A stretch of 64,000 nucleotides of DNA from CAWIJJ01 sp963836425 (GCA_963836425.1 CAWIJJ010000006.1:372001-436000); one strand, 5' to 3'. Positions 45,786 through 55,496 are shown, counted from the stretch's first letter. Numbers and translations are program-made. The notes: a model not told the origin generated them from the letters alone.

Positions 45786-47321
45786 GTGCCCCGCTACGCC
45801 GCCATCGACATAGGCAGTAATTCCATCCGCATGGAAGCGGCGGAGGTCATACCCGGCCAGCCGGCGCGGATTCTGGCCTCGGACCGCGAGGTCACCCGGC
45901 TGGGGGAGAGTGTCTTCCGTTCGGGATCGGTAAGCGAGGATGCGCTGGCCGCGGCGTGCGCGGTGCTCTCCCGCATGGCAGCGCTCTACCGCAAGCTGGA
46001 TGTGGTGGGCGTGCGAGCCGTGGCCACCAGCGCCATTCGCGATACGCGCAATCAGCAGTCGTTTCTGGCACGGGCGTCGGAAGCGGCGGGCACACCGGTG
46101 GAGATCATCTCAGGACGCGAGGAAGCGCGGCTGATTCACCTGGGCGTCCAAAGCGTGTGGCCGCAGACCGGCAAGCGCGTGCTGATCATCGACATCGGCG
46201 GAGGCAGCGCCGAAATCATCTCCTCGGAAAACGGCCGCCTGCGCGATGCGTACTCGAAGCCGCTCGGCGCGGTCCGGCTCAAAGAGAACTTCCTCAAGGA
46301 AGATCCGCCCACCGAGCGCCAGCTTCATCAGATGCGCGAGTTTGTTCAGGAGAAACTGGCGGGCGTAGTGAGCCGCCTGGGAAGCTCCGGCTGGGATCGC
46401 GCCGTTGCAACGTCCGCTACCGCTTCCGCCGTGGCGAGTGCCATCTCGCGCGTGCCGCGCAGCCAGCGCGAGGATATCGACCGCCTGCGCGTTACCACCG
46501 CGGAAGTGCGCCGTCTTTACGCAAGGATGGCGGAGATGAACGTGGCGCACCGGCGCAAAGTCACGGGCATTGGTCCCCGGCGCGCGGAAATCATCGTGCC
46601 CGGCGTGGCGGTTCTGCTTCAGTTCCTCCAGGATTTCTCGCTTCGTTCGGCCTACTATTCCCGGGCGGGCGTGCGGGATGGGATTATCGCCGACCTGGCC
46701 GCGCGCAACGTGGGGGCGGAGTTTTCGCGCCTGAGCCGCGACCAGCGCCACGAAGTGGAGGCGATGAGCCGGCGCTTCGGCGTGGCGGTGGACCACGGGC
46801 GCAAGGTGGCCGACATCGCGTCCATGTTGTTCGCGGCTTTGCAGCCGCTTCACGAACTGCCGCCCGCGGCCGGTAAAATTCTGGAAGCCTCCGCGCACCT
46901 CCACGACGTCGGACACTGGATCAGCAGCGTGGGGCACCACAAGCATTCCTACTACGTGGTGGCGAACGCGGACATGCCGGGTTTCACGCAGCGGGAACGG
47001 CTGCTCATCGCCTCGCTCTGCCGTTACCATCGCAAAGCGATGCCCAGCCCCGAGCACTCTCTGTTTCAATCTCTCCAGCCGGACGACCGCCGCGTCCTCT
47101 TGCAACTGATCCCGATTCTCCGCCTTGCCGACAACCTGGACCGCGCGCACGACCAGCGCGTCCAGAGCGTCGATTGCCGCCTGCGCGATGGAGAAGTATC
47201 ACTCGTCATTCACGCCAGGGGCGATGCCGACCTGGAACAGTGGGGGGCGGAACGTGCCGCCGAAACATTTCGGGACGTCTATCACCGCCAACTCTTTGTA
47301 ACTCGCGGGCGCGATTCGTAA
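45786..47321 (+). CDS. Ppx/GppA phosphatase with HD-type C-terminal domain
   Basis: The 511-residue protein starts at GTG with 'YAAIDIGSNSIRMEAAEV', the phosphate-binding loop of the Ppx/GppA fold. 'AVATSAIRDTRNQQSFLARA', 'LIIDIGGGSAEII' and 'GITPGR-like GIGPRRAEIIVPG' follow. The C-terminal half is an HD phosphohydrolase-like region ('SAHLHDVGHWISSVGHHKHS'), as in the long Ppx form. Enzymes of this family remove terminal phosphate from polyphosphate or convert pppGpp to ppGpp; sequence alone cannot separate the two. It lies nine bases after the response regulator stop. Confidence 0.93.
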   Translation: MPRYAAIDIGSNSIRMEAAEVIPGQPARILASDREVTRLGESVFRSGSVSEDALAAACAVLSRMAALYRKLDVVGVRAVATSAIRDTRNQQSFLARASEAAGTPVEIISGREEARLIHLGVQSVWPQTGKRVLIIDIGGGSAEIISSENGRLRDAYSKPLGAVRLKENFLKEDPPTERQLHQMREFVQEKLAGVVSRLGSSGWDRAVATSATASAVASAISRVPRSQREDIDRLRVTTAEVRRLYARMAEMNVAHRRKVTGIGPRRAEIIVPGVAVLLQFLQDFSLRSAYYSRAGVRDGIIADLAARNVGAEFSRLSRDQRHEVEAMSRRFGVAVDHGRKVADIASMLFAALQPLHELPPAAGKILEASAHLHDVGHWISSVGHHKHSYYVVANADMPGFTQRERLLIASLCRYHRKAMPSPEHSLFQSLQPDDRRVLLQLIPILRLADNLDRAHDQRVQSVDCRLRDGEVSLVIHARGDADLEQWGAERAAETFRDVYHRQLFVTRGRDS

Positions 47322-47369
47322 CCCAACGCACACTGCGGCGTTTGGCACGTTTCTTGCTCCTTTCTTTCC

Positions 47370-48113
47370 GTGGCGAACCGACTTACCCAATGGTCTTCCC
47401 TGATTCCGGAGGCGGAATGGAAAGTGTATGAGGAGGTGATCGACGCCGCGGCGGCCGAGCAGATCCCTTTCGCGCTCGGCGGCGCCTTCGCGGTTGCCAC
47501 CTATACCGGCTACTGGCGCAACACCAAGGATCTCGACGTATACGTGCTGCCCGAACACCGGGATCGTATGATTGCGCTATTGGGCCGCCTCCACTTCGCC
47601 GACTATTTCGAAACGCACCCGTATGACCGCTGGTGGATCTATCGCGGCACCAAGGATGATTGCCTGGTGGACGTCATCTGGGCGATGGCGAATCACCGGG
47701 CCCAGATCGACGGATTGTGGATGTCGGGTCCGGAGGTGGAAATCCGCGGCCGCATGATGCGCGTGCTGCCGGCTGAAGCCATGTTCTGGGACAAACTCTA
47801 CATCATGCAGCGGGACCGCTGCGATTGGCCCGACGTCATGAACCTGCTCTACTTCACGGGCCGCGACATCGACTGGAAATATATTCTGGACCGCATCGGC
47901 GACGACTGCCCGCTGGCGGCCGGGGCGCTAACGGTGTTCCGCTGGATCTCGCCTGCCCGGGCGGCCGAACTTCCCCGTTGGATTTGGCACCGTGTAGGTT
48001 TGACCGCCACCGTGGACGCGGACGCTCCCGACCTGGATGAGCGCCGGGTGAGTCTCCTCGACACGCGGCCGTGGTTCGGGCATGACCGCCGGAAATTACA
48101 GCCCGCGGCCTGA
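47370..48113 (+). CDS. Nucleotidyltransferase-like protein
   Basis: The 247-residue product begins at GTG. 'FALGGAFAVATYTGYWRNTKDLDVYV' (here residues 32-57) gives the Gly-Gly helix and the Asp-x-Asp pair of the NTase fold. A later acidic strand, 'DDCLVDVIWAM', may supply the third carboxylate. The rest is helical and unfamiliar. Similar proteins are seen beside sugar-isomerase genes in Acidobacteriota, but no substrate is known. It starts 49 bases after the Ppx/GppA gene and is followed by the isomerase gene after 15 bases. Confidence 0.75.
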   Translation: MANRLTQWSSLIPEAEWKVYEEVIDAAAAEQIPFALGGAFAVATYTGYWRNTKDLDVYVLPEHRDRMIALLGRLHFADYFETHPYDRWWIYRGTKDDCLVDVIWAMANHRAQIDGLWMSGPEVEIRGRMMRVLPAEAMFWDKLYIMQRDRCDWPDVMNLLYFTGRDIDWKYILDRIGDDCPLAAGALTVFRWISPARAAELPRWIWHRVGLTATVDADAPDLDERRVSLLDTRPWFGHDRRKLQPAA

Positions 48114-48128
48114 CGGAGTGGCAAGAGA

Positions 48129-48905
48129 ATGCTGATCGGAAGCATGAATCATCCCGCGAAGGACGTACTCGATGAGATCGAATGGATGGCGGAGATGGGG
48201 CTGGAATTTGTCGACCTCACTATCGAGCCGCCGGCCGCGGCCTCGTGGCGGATCGACCCCCACGCCATACGGGATTCGCTCCAGAAACACGGCATGCAGG
48301 TGGTCGGCCATACTGCCTATTATCTGCCGATGGGCAGCGCGTTCGAAGAGGTGCGCCGCGCCGCCGTTTGCGAACTGCGCCGCTGCCTCGAGGCTTTGGC
48401 CATCATCGGCGCCCGCTGGATGAACCTGCATCCGGACCGTCACGCGCCCATGCACGACCGCCGCTTCTTCATCGAGCGGAATCTCCGCACTTTCGAGGAA
48501 CTGCTGCCCTACGCCAGGGATTGCGGCGTGGGGTTGATGATTGAAAACCTGCCGGGCGATTACAACAGCGCGCCCCAGCTAGGCGAGTTATTGGATCCTC
48601 TGCCCGAAATGGGCCTGCACCTGGATATCGGGCACGCCAATCTCCAGGTTCCCTGGAACACGACCGAGGAGATTCTCACCGCCTACGGCACCCGGCTGAG
48701 GCACGTTCACCTGCACGATAATCGCGGCGGACACGCGGACTTGCACCTTCCGCTTGGCGCCGGGAGCATCGACCTGCGCTGGGCGATACGGGCCCTGAAG
48801 AAATGCGGATACGACGGAACCATCACGCTCGAAGTATTCACGCCCGACAAGCACTTTCTGGCGTACAGCCGCGACGTACTGCGGCAACTGTGGGACGAGA
48901 ACTAA
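48129..48905 (+). CDS. Sugar phosphate isomerase/epimerase-like (AP-endonuclease 2 fold)
   Basis: The 258-residue TIM-barrel protein has the xylose-isomerase-like signatures 'GLEFVDLTIEPPAA', 'GARWMNLHPDRHAPM', 'VGLMIENLPGDYNSA', 'MGLHLDIGHANLQ', 'RHVHLHDNRGGHADLHLPLG' and 'GTITLEVFTPD'. His, Glu, Asp and His residues in these positions bind the divalent metal. Family members isomerise or epimerise sugars, inositol derivatives or hydroxypyruvate; the substrate is unknown. Its last four bases overlap the 3' end of the convergent HlyD-type gene. Confidence 0.88.
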   Translation: MLIGSMNHPAKDVLDEIEWMAEMGLEFVDLTIEPPAAASWRIDPHAIRDSLQKHGMQVVGHTAYYLPMGSAFEEVRRAAVCELRRCLEALAIIGARWMNLHPDRHAPMHDRRFFIERNLRTFEELLPYARDCGVGLMIENLPGDYNSAPQLGELLDPLPEMGLHLDIGHANLQVPWNTTEEILTAYGTRLRHVHLHDNRGGHADLHLPLGAGSIDLRWAIRALKKCGYDGTITLEVFTPDKHFLAYSRDVLRQLWDEN

Positions 48906-50221
48906 TCTTCGTCCACGGCTTCAAGGGCAATCTCGTCGCCGTCCGACAAGCCTGAAAGAATGGCCGCATGCGTCGTGCTGGTGGGGCCAACCTGAACCTC
49001 GCGGGGCTCAAAGAGGCCGGTGGGCTGCTTCACGTATACGACAGCCTTGCCCGCTGCCAGGGTGATCGCCTGCCGCGGCACCAGCAAGCTGGGCTCTTCC
49101 TGTTCCACTATGACATCCGCACTGGCGCTCAAATCCGGAATTACCTGGGTAATCTGCTCCTCGAGCGACAGGCTCAAGGGAATGCGGCGGATATAGTTGC
49201 TGGCACGGCGCGAAGTGATGGCCATGGCGCCCACGCTCCTCACTTTTCCGCGCACGTGCAGGTTCGGATACGCGTCGAAACGGATGGACGCCCGCTGGCC
49301 CAGGTGAAACATCTCGCTCTCCGCCTGATTGATCGTTCCATCGAGGAGCATGCTCGACGGATCCACCACCTTTAAGATCGGCTGCCCCGGATTCAGTTGC
49401 TCGCCGACCCGCATCTGGCGCGCTTCGCCGTTGCGATTCAAAGTGCTCAGCACGATCAGACCGTTCATCGGCGCGCGGACTTCATAGCGCTTCAAATCGG
49501 CCCGGTGCCGGTCCCGGTGGCGCGCCTGCCTGTCCCGTTGAATCTGCGCGACGTTGCGGTCGCGTAACTGCCGCTCGATCGTGAGCGGGAGTTCGGTAGC
49601 CGTCTGTTCGTAGATGGCCCGGGCCTCCATCGCCGCCAGATGCAGCAGATCCTGAGTGACCGCCGGCTTCACCTCCGCCGTGCGCTCATCGAGCAGCGCT
49701 TTATCGAGGTTCGCCTTCGCCGCCCTCAGCCTCTGGTCAAGCGATTCCATCTCGGCCTTTTGGGTTGCCCTCTGGCGCACCAGTTCCAGGTCGGCCTGCT
49801 CCACCTGCGCGGTGACGTCATCCAGGTGATCCACAACGCTCTGCGCGTCGATCTTGACGATCACGTCCCCTTCCTTGACGTACGAGCCGCCCTCCACCAG
49901 CGAGATGACTTCCATTCCGGCGTTCGAGCGTTCCCCCGAAGTGAGAATCGGCGCCGAGATATTGACGAACCGCCCGGCGGCAATAGTGCCCGACACGCGG
50001 CGCGAAATCTCGAGCGGCGCGCGTTGTGCCCGCACAGTTCGCACGGGGACCGCACGGGCGGTATGCTGCCGGCCCCGGGTCGCCATCCAACCGGCAGTGC
50101 CGGCAGCCGCCAGCAACACGACGAAGAGGACCCAACGGACGATTCTCGGTTTCGATTCGCCTGCCGGCGAGGGCGATCCGGGCGGGGAAGCCACGGGTGA
50201 GGAGTTTGCGGATGCAGACAT
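48902..50221 (-). CDS. HlyD-family periplasmic adaptor protein
   Basis: The 439-residue membrane-fusion protein has a Pro/Ser-rich cytoplasmic start, one membrane helix ('RIVRWVLFVVLLAAAGTAGW'), a lipoyl-like half-motif ('GGSYVKEGDVIVKIDAQ'), a long coiled coil (about 130-235) and the second half-motif ('YEVRAPMNGLIVL'). Beta-barrel domains close the protein ('ESEMFHLGQRASIRFDAYP'). It would connect an inner-membrane pump to an outer-membrane channel, but neither partner is adjacent, so it seems to be an orphan adaptor. It is divergent from the HerA-like gene at 50329. Confidence 0.88.
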   Translation of the reverse strand: MSASANSSPVASPPGSPSPAGESKPRIVRWVLFVVLLAAAGTAGWMATRGRQHTARAVPVRTVRAQRAPLEISRRVSGTIAAGRFVNISAPILTSGERSNAGMEVISLVEGGSYVKEGDVIVKIDAQSVVDHLDDVTAQVEQADLELVRQRATQKAEMESLDQRLRAAKANLDKALLDERTAEVKPAVTQDLLHLAAMEARAIYEQTATELPLTIERQLRDRNVAQIQRDRQARHRDRHRADLKRYEVRAPMNGLIVLSTLNRNGEARQMRVGEQLNPGQPILKVVDPSSMLLDGTINQAESEMFHLGQRASIRFDAYPNLHVRGKVRSVGAMAITSRRASNYIRRIPLSLSLEEQITQVIPDLSASADVIVEQEEPSLLVPRQAITLAAGKAVVYVKQPTGLFEPREVQVGPTSTTHAAILSGLSDGDEIALEAVDED

Positions 50222-50328
50222 TTTAGTCCGTAATTATTGTAACTCCGTTAAGAATGTAAAGAGAAGACGAAACGTGGCATGCACCGCTTCGCCGCGTCCG
50301 CACCGGCAGGCTGCGGCACAATGGAACG

Positions 50329-52689
50329 ATGCAGGATTTCGAAAAGCTCGGCGTGTTCTACCTGGGGCGTGTCCGCGAAAAAGACGACTTACTGCTTTAC
50401 GATTCCAGGGATCTGGTCACTCACGCCGTCTGTGTGGGCATGACAGGAAGCGGAAAGACCGGCCTTGCCATCGGCCTGCTCGAAGAGGCTGCCATCGACG
50501 GCGTTCCTGCCATCGTCATCGATCCCAAGGGGGATCTCACCAACCTGCTTCTGACCTTCCCCGGACTCCGCCCCGAGGACTTCCGCCCGTGGGTCAACAG
50601 CGACGAAGCGCGCACGCAGGGGATCAGTGATGACGAGTATGCCGCCCGGCAGGCGGCCCTGTGGTCCAACGGCCTGGCGCAATGGGGACAGGACGGCGCG
50701 CGCATCGAGCGATTGCGCAATGCCGCGGATTTCGCGATCTACACCCCGCGCAGCACCGCGGGGCTACCGGTTTCCATCGTGAACTCCCTGGAGGCTCCGC
50801 CCGCCGGCATTCTCGAGGATCCGGAACTGGCGCGGGAGCGCGTGCACGCCGCCGCCAGCAACGTGCTGGCGCTCGCGGGCATCGAGACCGACCCGGCCAA
50901 CAGCCGCGAGTACACGTTCCTCGCCAGCCTGTTCGACCACGCCTGGCGCGAGGGTCAGTCTCTGGATCTCGAAACCCTGATCGGCGCGATTCAGCGGCCG
51001 CCGTTCACGCGCCTGGGAGCACTGGATCTCAATTCGGTCTACCCGGAGAAAGACCGCTTCACCTTGGCCAGCGCGCTGAACAATCGCATTGCCTCACCGG
51101 GGTTCTCGGCCTGGCTGGAGGGAGAATCCCTCGACATCGGGCGCATGCTGCACACCGCCGCGGGCAAGCCGCGCGTTTCGATCTTCACCCTCGCGCACCT
51201 GGACGACGCCGAGCGCATGTTCTTCGTCACGCTCCTGCTGAACCAGGTGGTGGCCTGGATGCGGACACAGCAGGGAACCACCAGCCTGCGGGCGTTGCTC
51301 TTCATGGACGAAATCTTCGGCTACTTTCCGCCGGTGCAGAATCCGCCCTCCAAACTGCCCTTGCTGACTCTCCTCAAACAGGCCCGCGCCTTCGGCCTGG
51401 GTGTGGTGCTGGCCACGCAGAATCCGGTGGACCTCGACTACAAAGGCCTGTCGAACGCCGGAACGTGGTTCATCGGCCGGCTGCAAACCGAGCGCGACAA
51501 GGCGCGCCTGCTGGACGGCCTCGAAGGCGCCGCGGCCGCGCGGGGCCAGGGATTCACCCGCGGCGAAATGGAACGAATGCTCTCCGGCCTCGGCAAGCGC
51601 GTCTTCCTGCTGAATAACGTGCACGAGGACGCGCCCGTGTTGTTCGAAACCAGGTGGACGCTTTCCTACCTGCGAGGGCCGCTCGGCCGCGAAGGCATCA
51701 AGTTGCTGATGGCGGCGAAAAAGCAGCAGGCGCAGCAGGCGGCAGGTTCTCCGGCGCCGCCTCCGGCCCGGGCCGCTTCGAATCCGGCCTCGTCGTGTCC
51801 CACTCTGCCGCCGGGCGTGGAGCAGTACTTCGTCCCGGCGGGAGCTGGGTCCAGCCTCCGGCCGGTGGTTCTGGGGGCGGCACAGGTGCGCTTCACCGAT
51901 GCCAGGCGCAAAATCGACTCCTCCCGGGAAGTGGTCTTCCTCGCGCCGGTGGAAGACGGACCGGTGCCGGTGAACTGGGACCAGGCCGCGGAAAGCCAGG
52001 TAACGGTGGAGGACCTGGCGTCCGATCCGCCCGCCGGCGCTTCCTACGAACCGCTGCCCGCCGCCGCGGCGCAAGCCCGGAACTATGCTGGCTGGAAACG
52101 CGATTTCACCAACTGGCTGGCGGCCAACCAGAAACTGGTGCTGTGGACGAGCCCCTCTACCGGCCAGGTTTCCGGGCCGGACGAATCGGAGCGCGATTTC
52201 CGGGTGCGCAATCAACTGGCCGCGCGCGAAGCGAGGGACCAGGCGGTGGACGACCTGCGCCGCAAGTACGCACCCAAAATCACGGCCCTTCAGGAGCGTC
52301 TCCGCCGCGCGCAGCAGGCCCTGCAGCGCGAAATGGAGCAGGCGCAGGCGCAGAAGATGCAGACGGCCATGTCCATCGGCACCACGCTGCTCGGGGCTTT
52401 CTTCGGCAGAAAAGCGATTTCCACCGCCACCATGGGGCGAGCCTCTACAGCCATGCGCTCCGCCACACGCGCGCGCAAGGAATCGATGGACGTCACACGC
52501 AGCGGCGAGACTATGGAGACGCTTCAGACGCAGCTCGCCGATCTCGAATTCGAGCTCGAAACCGAAGTGTCGCGCCTGCAAACCGGCATGGACGCAGCCA
52601 GCGAAGAACTGGAGCCGCTCGAGATCCGGCCGAAGAAAACCCAGATCGCTGTGCGGCTGGTGGCCCTTGCCTGGACTCCCGAGCCGTAG
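50329..52689 (+). CDS. HerA-like ATP-binding protein with C-terminal coiled coil
   Basis: The 786-residue P-loop protein has Walker A 'VGMTGSGKTGLAIGLLEEA' (about 38-56), 'AIVIDPKGDLTNLL', Walker B 'RALLFMDEIFGYFPP' and the sensor segment 'VVLATQNPVDLDYKGLSNAG', all as in HerA/DUF87 hexameric ATPases. From residue about 620 there is a long charged coiled coil, interrupted near 680 by 'TTLLGAFFGRKAISTATMG', a hydrophobic patch. Such proteins are motor ATPases; no NurA nuclease or defence partner lies next to it, so its role is unknown. The gene ends 15 bases before the GH97 gene. Confidence 0.84.
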   Translation: MQDFEKLGVFYLGRVREKDDLLLYDSRDLVTHAVCVGMTGSGKTGLAIGLLEEAAIDGVPAIVIDPKGDLTNLLLTFPGLRPEDFRPWVNSDEARTQGISDDEYAARQAALWSNGLAQWGQDGARIERLRNAADFAIYTPRSTAGLPVSIVNSLEAPPAGILEDPELARERVHAAASNVLALAGIETDPANSREYTFLASLFDHAWREGQSLDLETLIGAIQRPPFTRLGALDLNSVYPEKDRFTLASALNNRIASPGFSAWLEGESLDIGRMLHTAAGKPRVSIFTLAHLDDAERMFFVTLLLNQVVAWMRTQQGTTSLRALLFMDEIFGYFPPVQNPPSKLPLLTLLKQARAFGLGVVLATQNPVDLDYKGLSNAGTWFIGRLQTERDKARLLDGLEGAAAARGQGFTRGEMERMLSGLGKRVFLLNNVHEDAPVLFETRWTLSYLRGPLGREGIKLLMAAKKQQAQQAAGSPAPPPARAASNPASSCPTLPPGVEQYFVPAGAGSSLRPVVLGAAQVRFTDARRKIDSSREVVFLAPVEDGPVPVNWDQAAESQVTVEDLASDPPAGASYEPLPAAAAQARNYAGWKRDFTNWLAANQKLVLWTSPSTGQVSGPDESERDFRVRNQLAAREARDQAVDDLRRKYAPKITALQERLRRAQQALQREMEQAQAQKMQTAMSIGTTLLGAFFGRKAISTATMGRASTAMRSATRARKESMDVTRSGETMETLQTQLADLEFELETEVSRLQTGMDAASEELEPLEIRPKKTQIAVRLVALAWTPEP

Positions 52690-52704
52690 GCTATAGTGGC
52701 TGCC

Positions 52705-54525
52705 ATGGTGCGCGTGACAGGCTTGTGTTTCCTCCTCTTTGCCGTGGCGGCTGAGGCCCAGACGCTGACCCTGCAATCGCCCGGGAAAAGGGTGGCCGCC
52801 GAAGTGAACCTGCGCGGCGGCGCCCTCACTTACTCGGTGAACTACGCCGGTACGCCGGTGCTGCTCGAAGGGGGCCTGGGACTGAGTCTCTACAGCGGAC
52901 GGTACACGCTGGCCGGCCAGTCCGCGCGCAGCAACGACTCGGAATGGTCTCCGCCCTACGGCGAACGGGCGCGCATCCCGGACCGTTACCGGGAACTGAC
53001 CATCCGGCTCAAGGACGCGGCGGCGCCGTTCCGTGAACTGGAACTTATTCTGCGCGCCTATGACGAAGGGTTTGCCTTTCGCTACCGGATTTCCGGAGAG
53101 GGCCGGGTGCTGTTCGCGCAGGAATCGAGCGAATTCCGATTCCCGCCGGATTCGTTCGCCTGGGAGGAGCACGGCACGGAAGGCGAGTATCGGAGAGTGC
53201 CGGTGGGCGCGGTTACCGCGGGATGCGAGCGTCCGCTCACGGTCGAGTATAGCGGGGGCCTGTTCGCCTCCCTTACCGAGGCGGCGAATGCCGATTATCC
53301 GCGTATGCTCCTTTCCCCGGTGCGCGGCAGGCCGGGAACAGTGGTGAGCGACCTCGGCAGCGCGGTGGAAGGCGCCGCCCCGTTCGCGACGCCGTGGCGC
53401 GTCCTGGTGATTGGGGAACGCGCGGGCGACCTGCTGGAGCGCAATTACCTGATCGCGAACCTCAACCCGGCACAGGCCATCCGCGATGCATCCTGGATCA
53501 AGCCCGGCAAAGCCATCCGCGAGGTCACGCTCTCAACCCGCGGCGGGATGGAGGCCGTGGATTTCGCCGCCAGGCACGGCCTTCAATACATCGAGTACGA
53601 TGCCGGCTGGTACGGCCCCGAAGGCGCGGACGCATCCGATGCCACGCATGTTTCGCTCGACCCCGCACGCGTGGGAAGCATACCCGATCACGGCGGGCTG
53701 GACCTTCCGCAGGTGATCGGGTATGCCCGGCAACACGGCATCGGCGTGTTTCTTTACGTCAACCGGAAGGCGCTCGAGCGACAGCTTGACGACATCCTTC
53801 CGCTTTACCGGAAGTGGGGCGTGAAGGGGGTGAAATTCGGTTTCGTCAACGTGGGGCCGCAGGCGTGGACCCGCTGGTTGCACGACGCCATCGCCAAAGC
53901 CGCGGCGAATCAGCTCATGGTGGACGTCCATGACAGCTACCGGCCCAGCGGATTTGCGCGCACGTATCCGAACCTGCTCACCCAGGAAGGAGTGCGCGGC
54001 AACGAGCACATGCCCACCGCCGCGCACAATGCGACCCTGCCCTTCACCCGGTTCATCGCCGGACCCGCCGACTACACCGTCTGCTATTACACCGACCGCA
54101 TTCAGACGACGCGCGCCCACCAGCTTGCCTTGCCCGTCATCTATTACAGCCCGCTTCAATTCCTCTACTGGTACGACCGTCCGTCCGCCTACCACGGCGA
54201 GCCCGAAATTGAGTTCTTCGACAAGGTGCCCACGGTTTGGGACGACACGCGCGTGATCCAGGGAGAGATCGGCGAGTTTGTGACCGTGGCGCGGCGCAGC
54301 GGCCGCGATTGGTTTGTCGGCACGATCACCAATGAACAGCCTCGCGAGCTGCGCATTCCGCTTACGTTTCTCGATCCGGGCCGAAAATACGTGGCGCAAC
54401 TCTACAGCAACGGTCCCGGCAAGAACGACGTAGTCATCGAGCGGCGGACGGTGACGGCCGCCGATACGATTGTCGCGAAACTTCCGGGGGCGGGCGGCCA
54501 GGCGGTGCGGCTGGTTCCGGAGTAA
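52705..54525 (+). CDS. Glycoside hydrolase family 97
   Basis: The 606-residue enzyme has a signal peptide ('MVRVTGLCFLLFAVAAEAQ'), an N-terminal beta-sandwich domain, a TIM barrel ('YDAGWYGPEGAD', 'GVKGVKFGFVNVG') and a C-terminal beta domain, the GH97 layout. 'HDSYRPSGFARTYPNLLTQE' and 'VRGNE' contain conserved acidic and Ca-ligand residues. GH97 includes inverting alpha-glucosidases (SusB-like) and retaining alpha-galactosidases. Here the position held by the retaining nucleophile appears to be Gly in 'KFGF', and an Asp follows the His in 'HDSY', so the mechanism is uncertain. The ATG at 52705 begins the signal peptide. The enzyme should act in the periplasm. Confidence 0.9.
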   Translation: MVRVTGLCFLLFAVAAEAQTLTLQSPGKRVAAEVNLRGGALTYSVNYAGTPVLLEGGLGLSLYSGRYTLAGQSARSNDSEWSPPYGERARIPDRYRELTIRLKDAAAPFRELELILRAYDEGFAFRYRISGEGRVLFAQESSEFRFPPDSFAWEEHGTEGEYRRVPVGAVTAGCERPLTVEYSGGLFASLTEAANADYPRMLLSPVRGRPGTVVSDLGSAVEGAAPFATPWRVLVIGERAGDLLERNYLIANLNPAQAIRDASWIKPGKAIREVTLSTRGGMEAVDFAARHGLQYIEYDAGWYGPEGADASDATHVSLDPARVGSIPDHGGLDLPQVIGYARQHGIGVFLYVNRKALERQLDDILPLYRKWGVKGVKFGFVNVGPQAWTRWLHDAIAKAAANQLMVDVHDSYRPSGFARTYPNLLTQEGVRGNEHMPTAAHNATLPFTRFIAGPADYTVCYYTDRIQTTRAHQLALPVIYYSPLQFLYWYDRPSAYHGEPEIEFFDKVPTVWDDTRVIQGEIGEFVTVARRSGRDWFVGTITNEQPRELRIPLTFLDPGRKYVAQLYSNGPGKNDVVIERRTVTAADTIVAKLPGAGGQAVRLVPE

Positions 54526-54609
54526 CGCCGGCGGGCGCAGGGTCGGAGACGTTCCCGCTCGACGCGGAGACTATCGCCTGGAAGGACTGGGCCGCGAAAC
54601 TCGCAGGGC

Positions 54610-55272
54610 TCAGGAAGTCTCGCGTGCCACGCGCCGCCGGCGGAAGCGACCGCAGACCAAAGAGAGGAAACCAGTGCCGAGCAGGAGTAGCGTGCCAGGT
54701 TCAGGGGTAGCGACCACTGCTGTGAAGGTTGAGGTTCCCAGAGGCTGGCCAATGGCCCAAGTCATGTCGCCCACTGTGGTTGGAAAATGCGGCGTTACAT
54801 GCGATCCACTAAATAAGCCTCCCAAGCCAGTATCTGGTCCGAAAGCGGTCCGGAGGTCATAGCCAAAGAACTCCGGGCCGCCTTGGCCCAAGATGCCAGT
54901 GCCCGAGGTCAGATCCGAAGGATTGGCCACATCAGAGATCAATACAACCGACTGTCCTCCGAACAGACTCGGAAGTTCATGGAACGTAGAGACCATTATG
55001 ATTAAGTCGGTGAATGTGGCTGTCCCGAGTCCGGCTACATTCACCGTTGCCGTGCCTGGGTTAACCAAGAGAGGCCCAGGCAGGGTTGGATCGATTCCGG
55101 TCATGACGGTAGAGGTATCTCCCACGAGCGTCACTGTTACTACCGCATCGGTGAACGGCACGCCGCCGAGCGTTCCTGTGCCTGTCGATGTCAACGTATA
55201 GGTGATCGGAGCCGCACTTGCGGCTAAACTGACCGTCAACGCCAGAAGGAGCCCTTTTCCACTCTTCAACAT
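54610..55272 (-). CDS. PEP-CTERM sorting domain protein
   Basis: The 220-residue product has a signal peptide ('MLKSGKGLLLALTVSLAASAA'), a Thr/Gly-rich beta-type middle part and a C-terminal sorting signal. The last is 'TPEPGTLLLLGTGFLSLVCG' followed by 'RFRRRRVARETS', the pattern of Pro-Glu-Pro, membrane segment and basic tail. Exosortase would cleave and release it to the surface or exopolysaccharide matrix. The function is unknown. It is divergent from the TonB-domain gene at 55497. GGAGGG lies upstream of the ATG, and a weak promoter is listed separately. Confidence 0.9.
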   Translation of the reverse strand: MLKSGKGLLLALTVSLAASAAPITYTLTSTGTGTLGGVPFTDAVVTVTLVGDTSTVMTGIDPTLPGPLLVNPGTATVNVAGLGTATFTDLIIMVSTFHELPSLFGGQSVVLISDVANPSDLTSGTGILGQGGPEFFGYDLRTAFGPDTGLGGLFSGSHVTPHFPTTVGDMTWAIGQPLGTSTFTAVVATPEPGTLLLLGTGFLSLVCGRFRRRRVARETS

Positions 55273-55310
55273 GAACTTGTTACCCTCCGAAGTCCAATTA
55301 GTTATCAGAA

Positions 55311-55341
55311 ATTATGCACTTACCGCCCCTGAGCACGTCAA
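55311..55341 (-). promoter_or_regulatory. Possible promoter of the PEP-CTERM gene
   Basis: Read on the minus strand, TTGACG (55336-55341) and CATAAT (55311-55316) are separated by 19 bases, about 40 bases before the ATG. The boxes are good but the spacing is long, so the call is tentative. Confidence 0.35.
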
Positions 55342-55496
55342 GTATTAAATGCAATGCAAGTGTGTTGAATCTTTCGAATCGTACTGGCCTGCCGCGAGCT
55401 AGGTGGGGGCACTCGACTGTATTGCGGTGATCACCCAATAGCAGCATTCAGTTTGGGGGTTGGCTGCGGTACGATCCTGGCAGGAGAATCCCCACC

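Noticed and set aside
51094..53172. Minus-strand frame of 692 codons opposite the HerA-like and GH97 genes
   Set aside because: It crosses the boundary of two real genes on the other strand and shows shadow composition.
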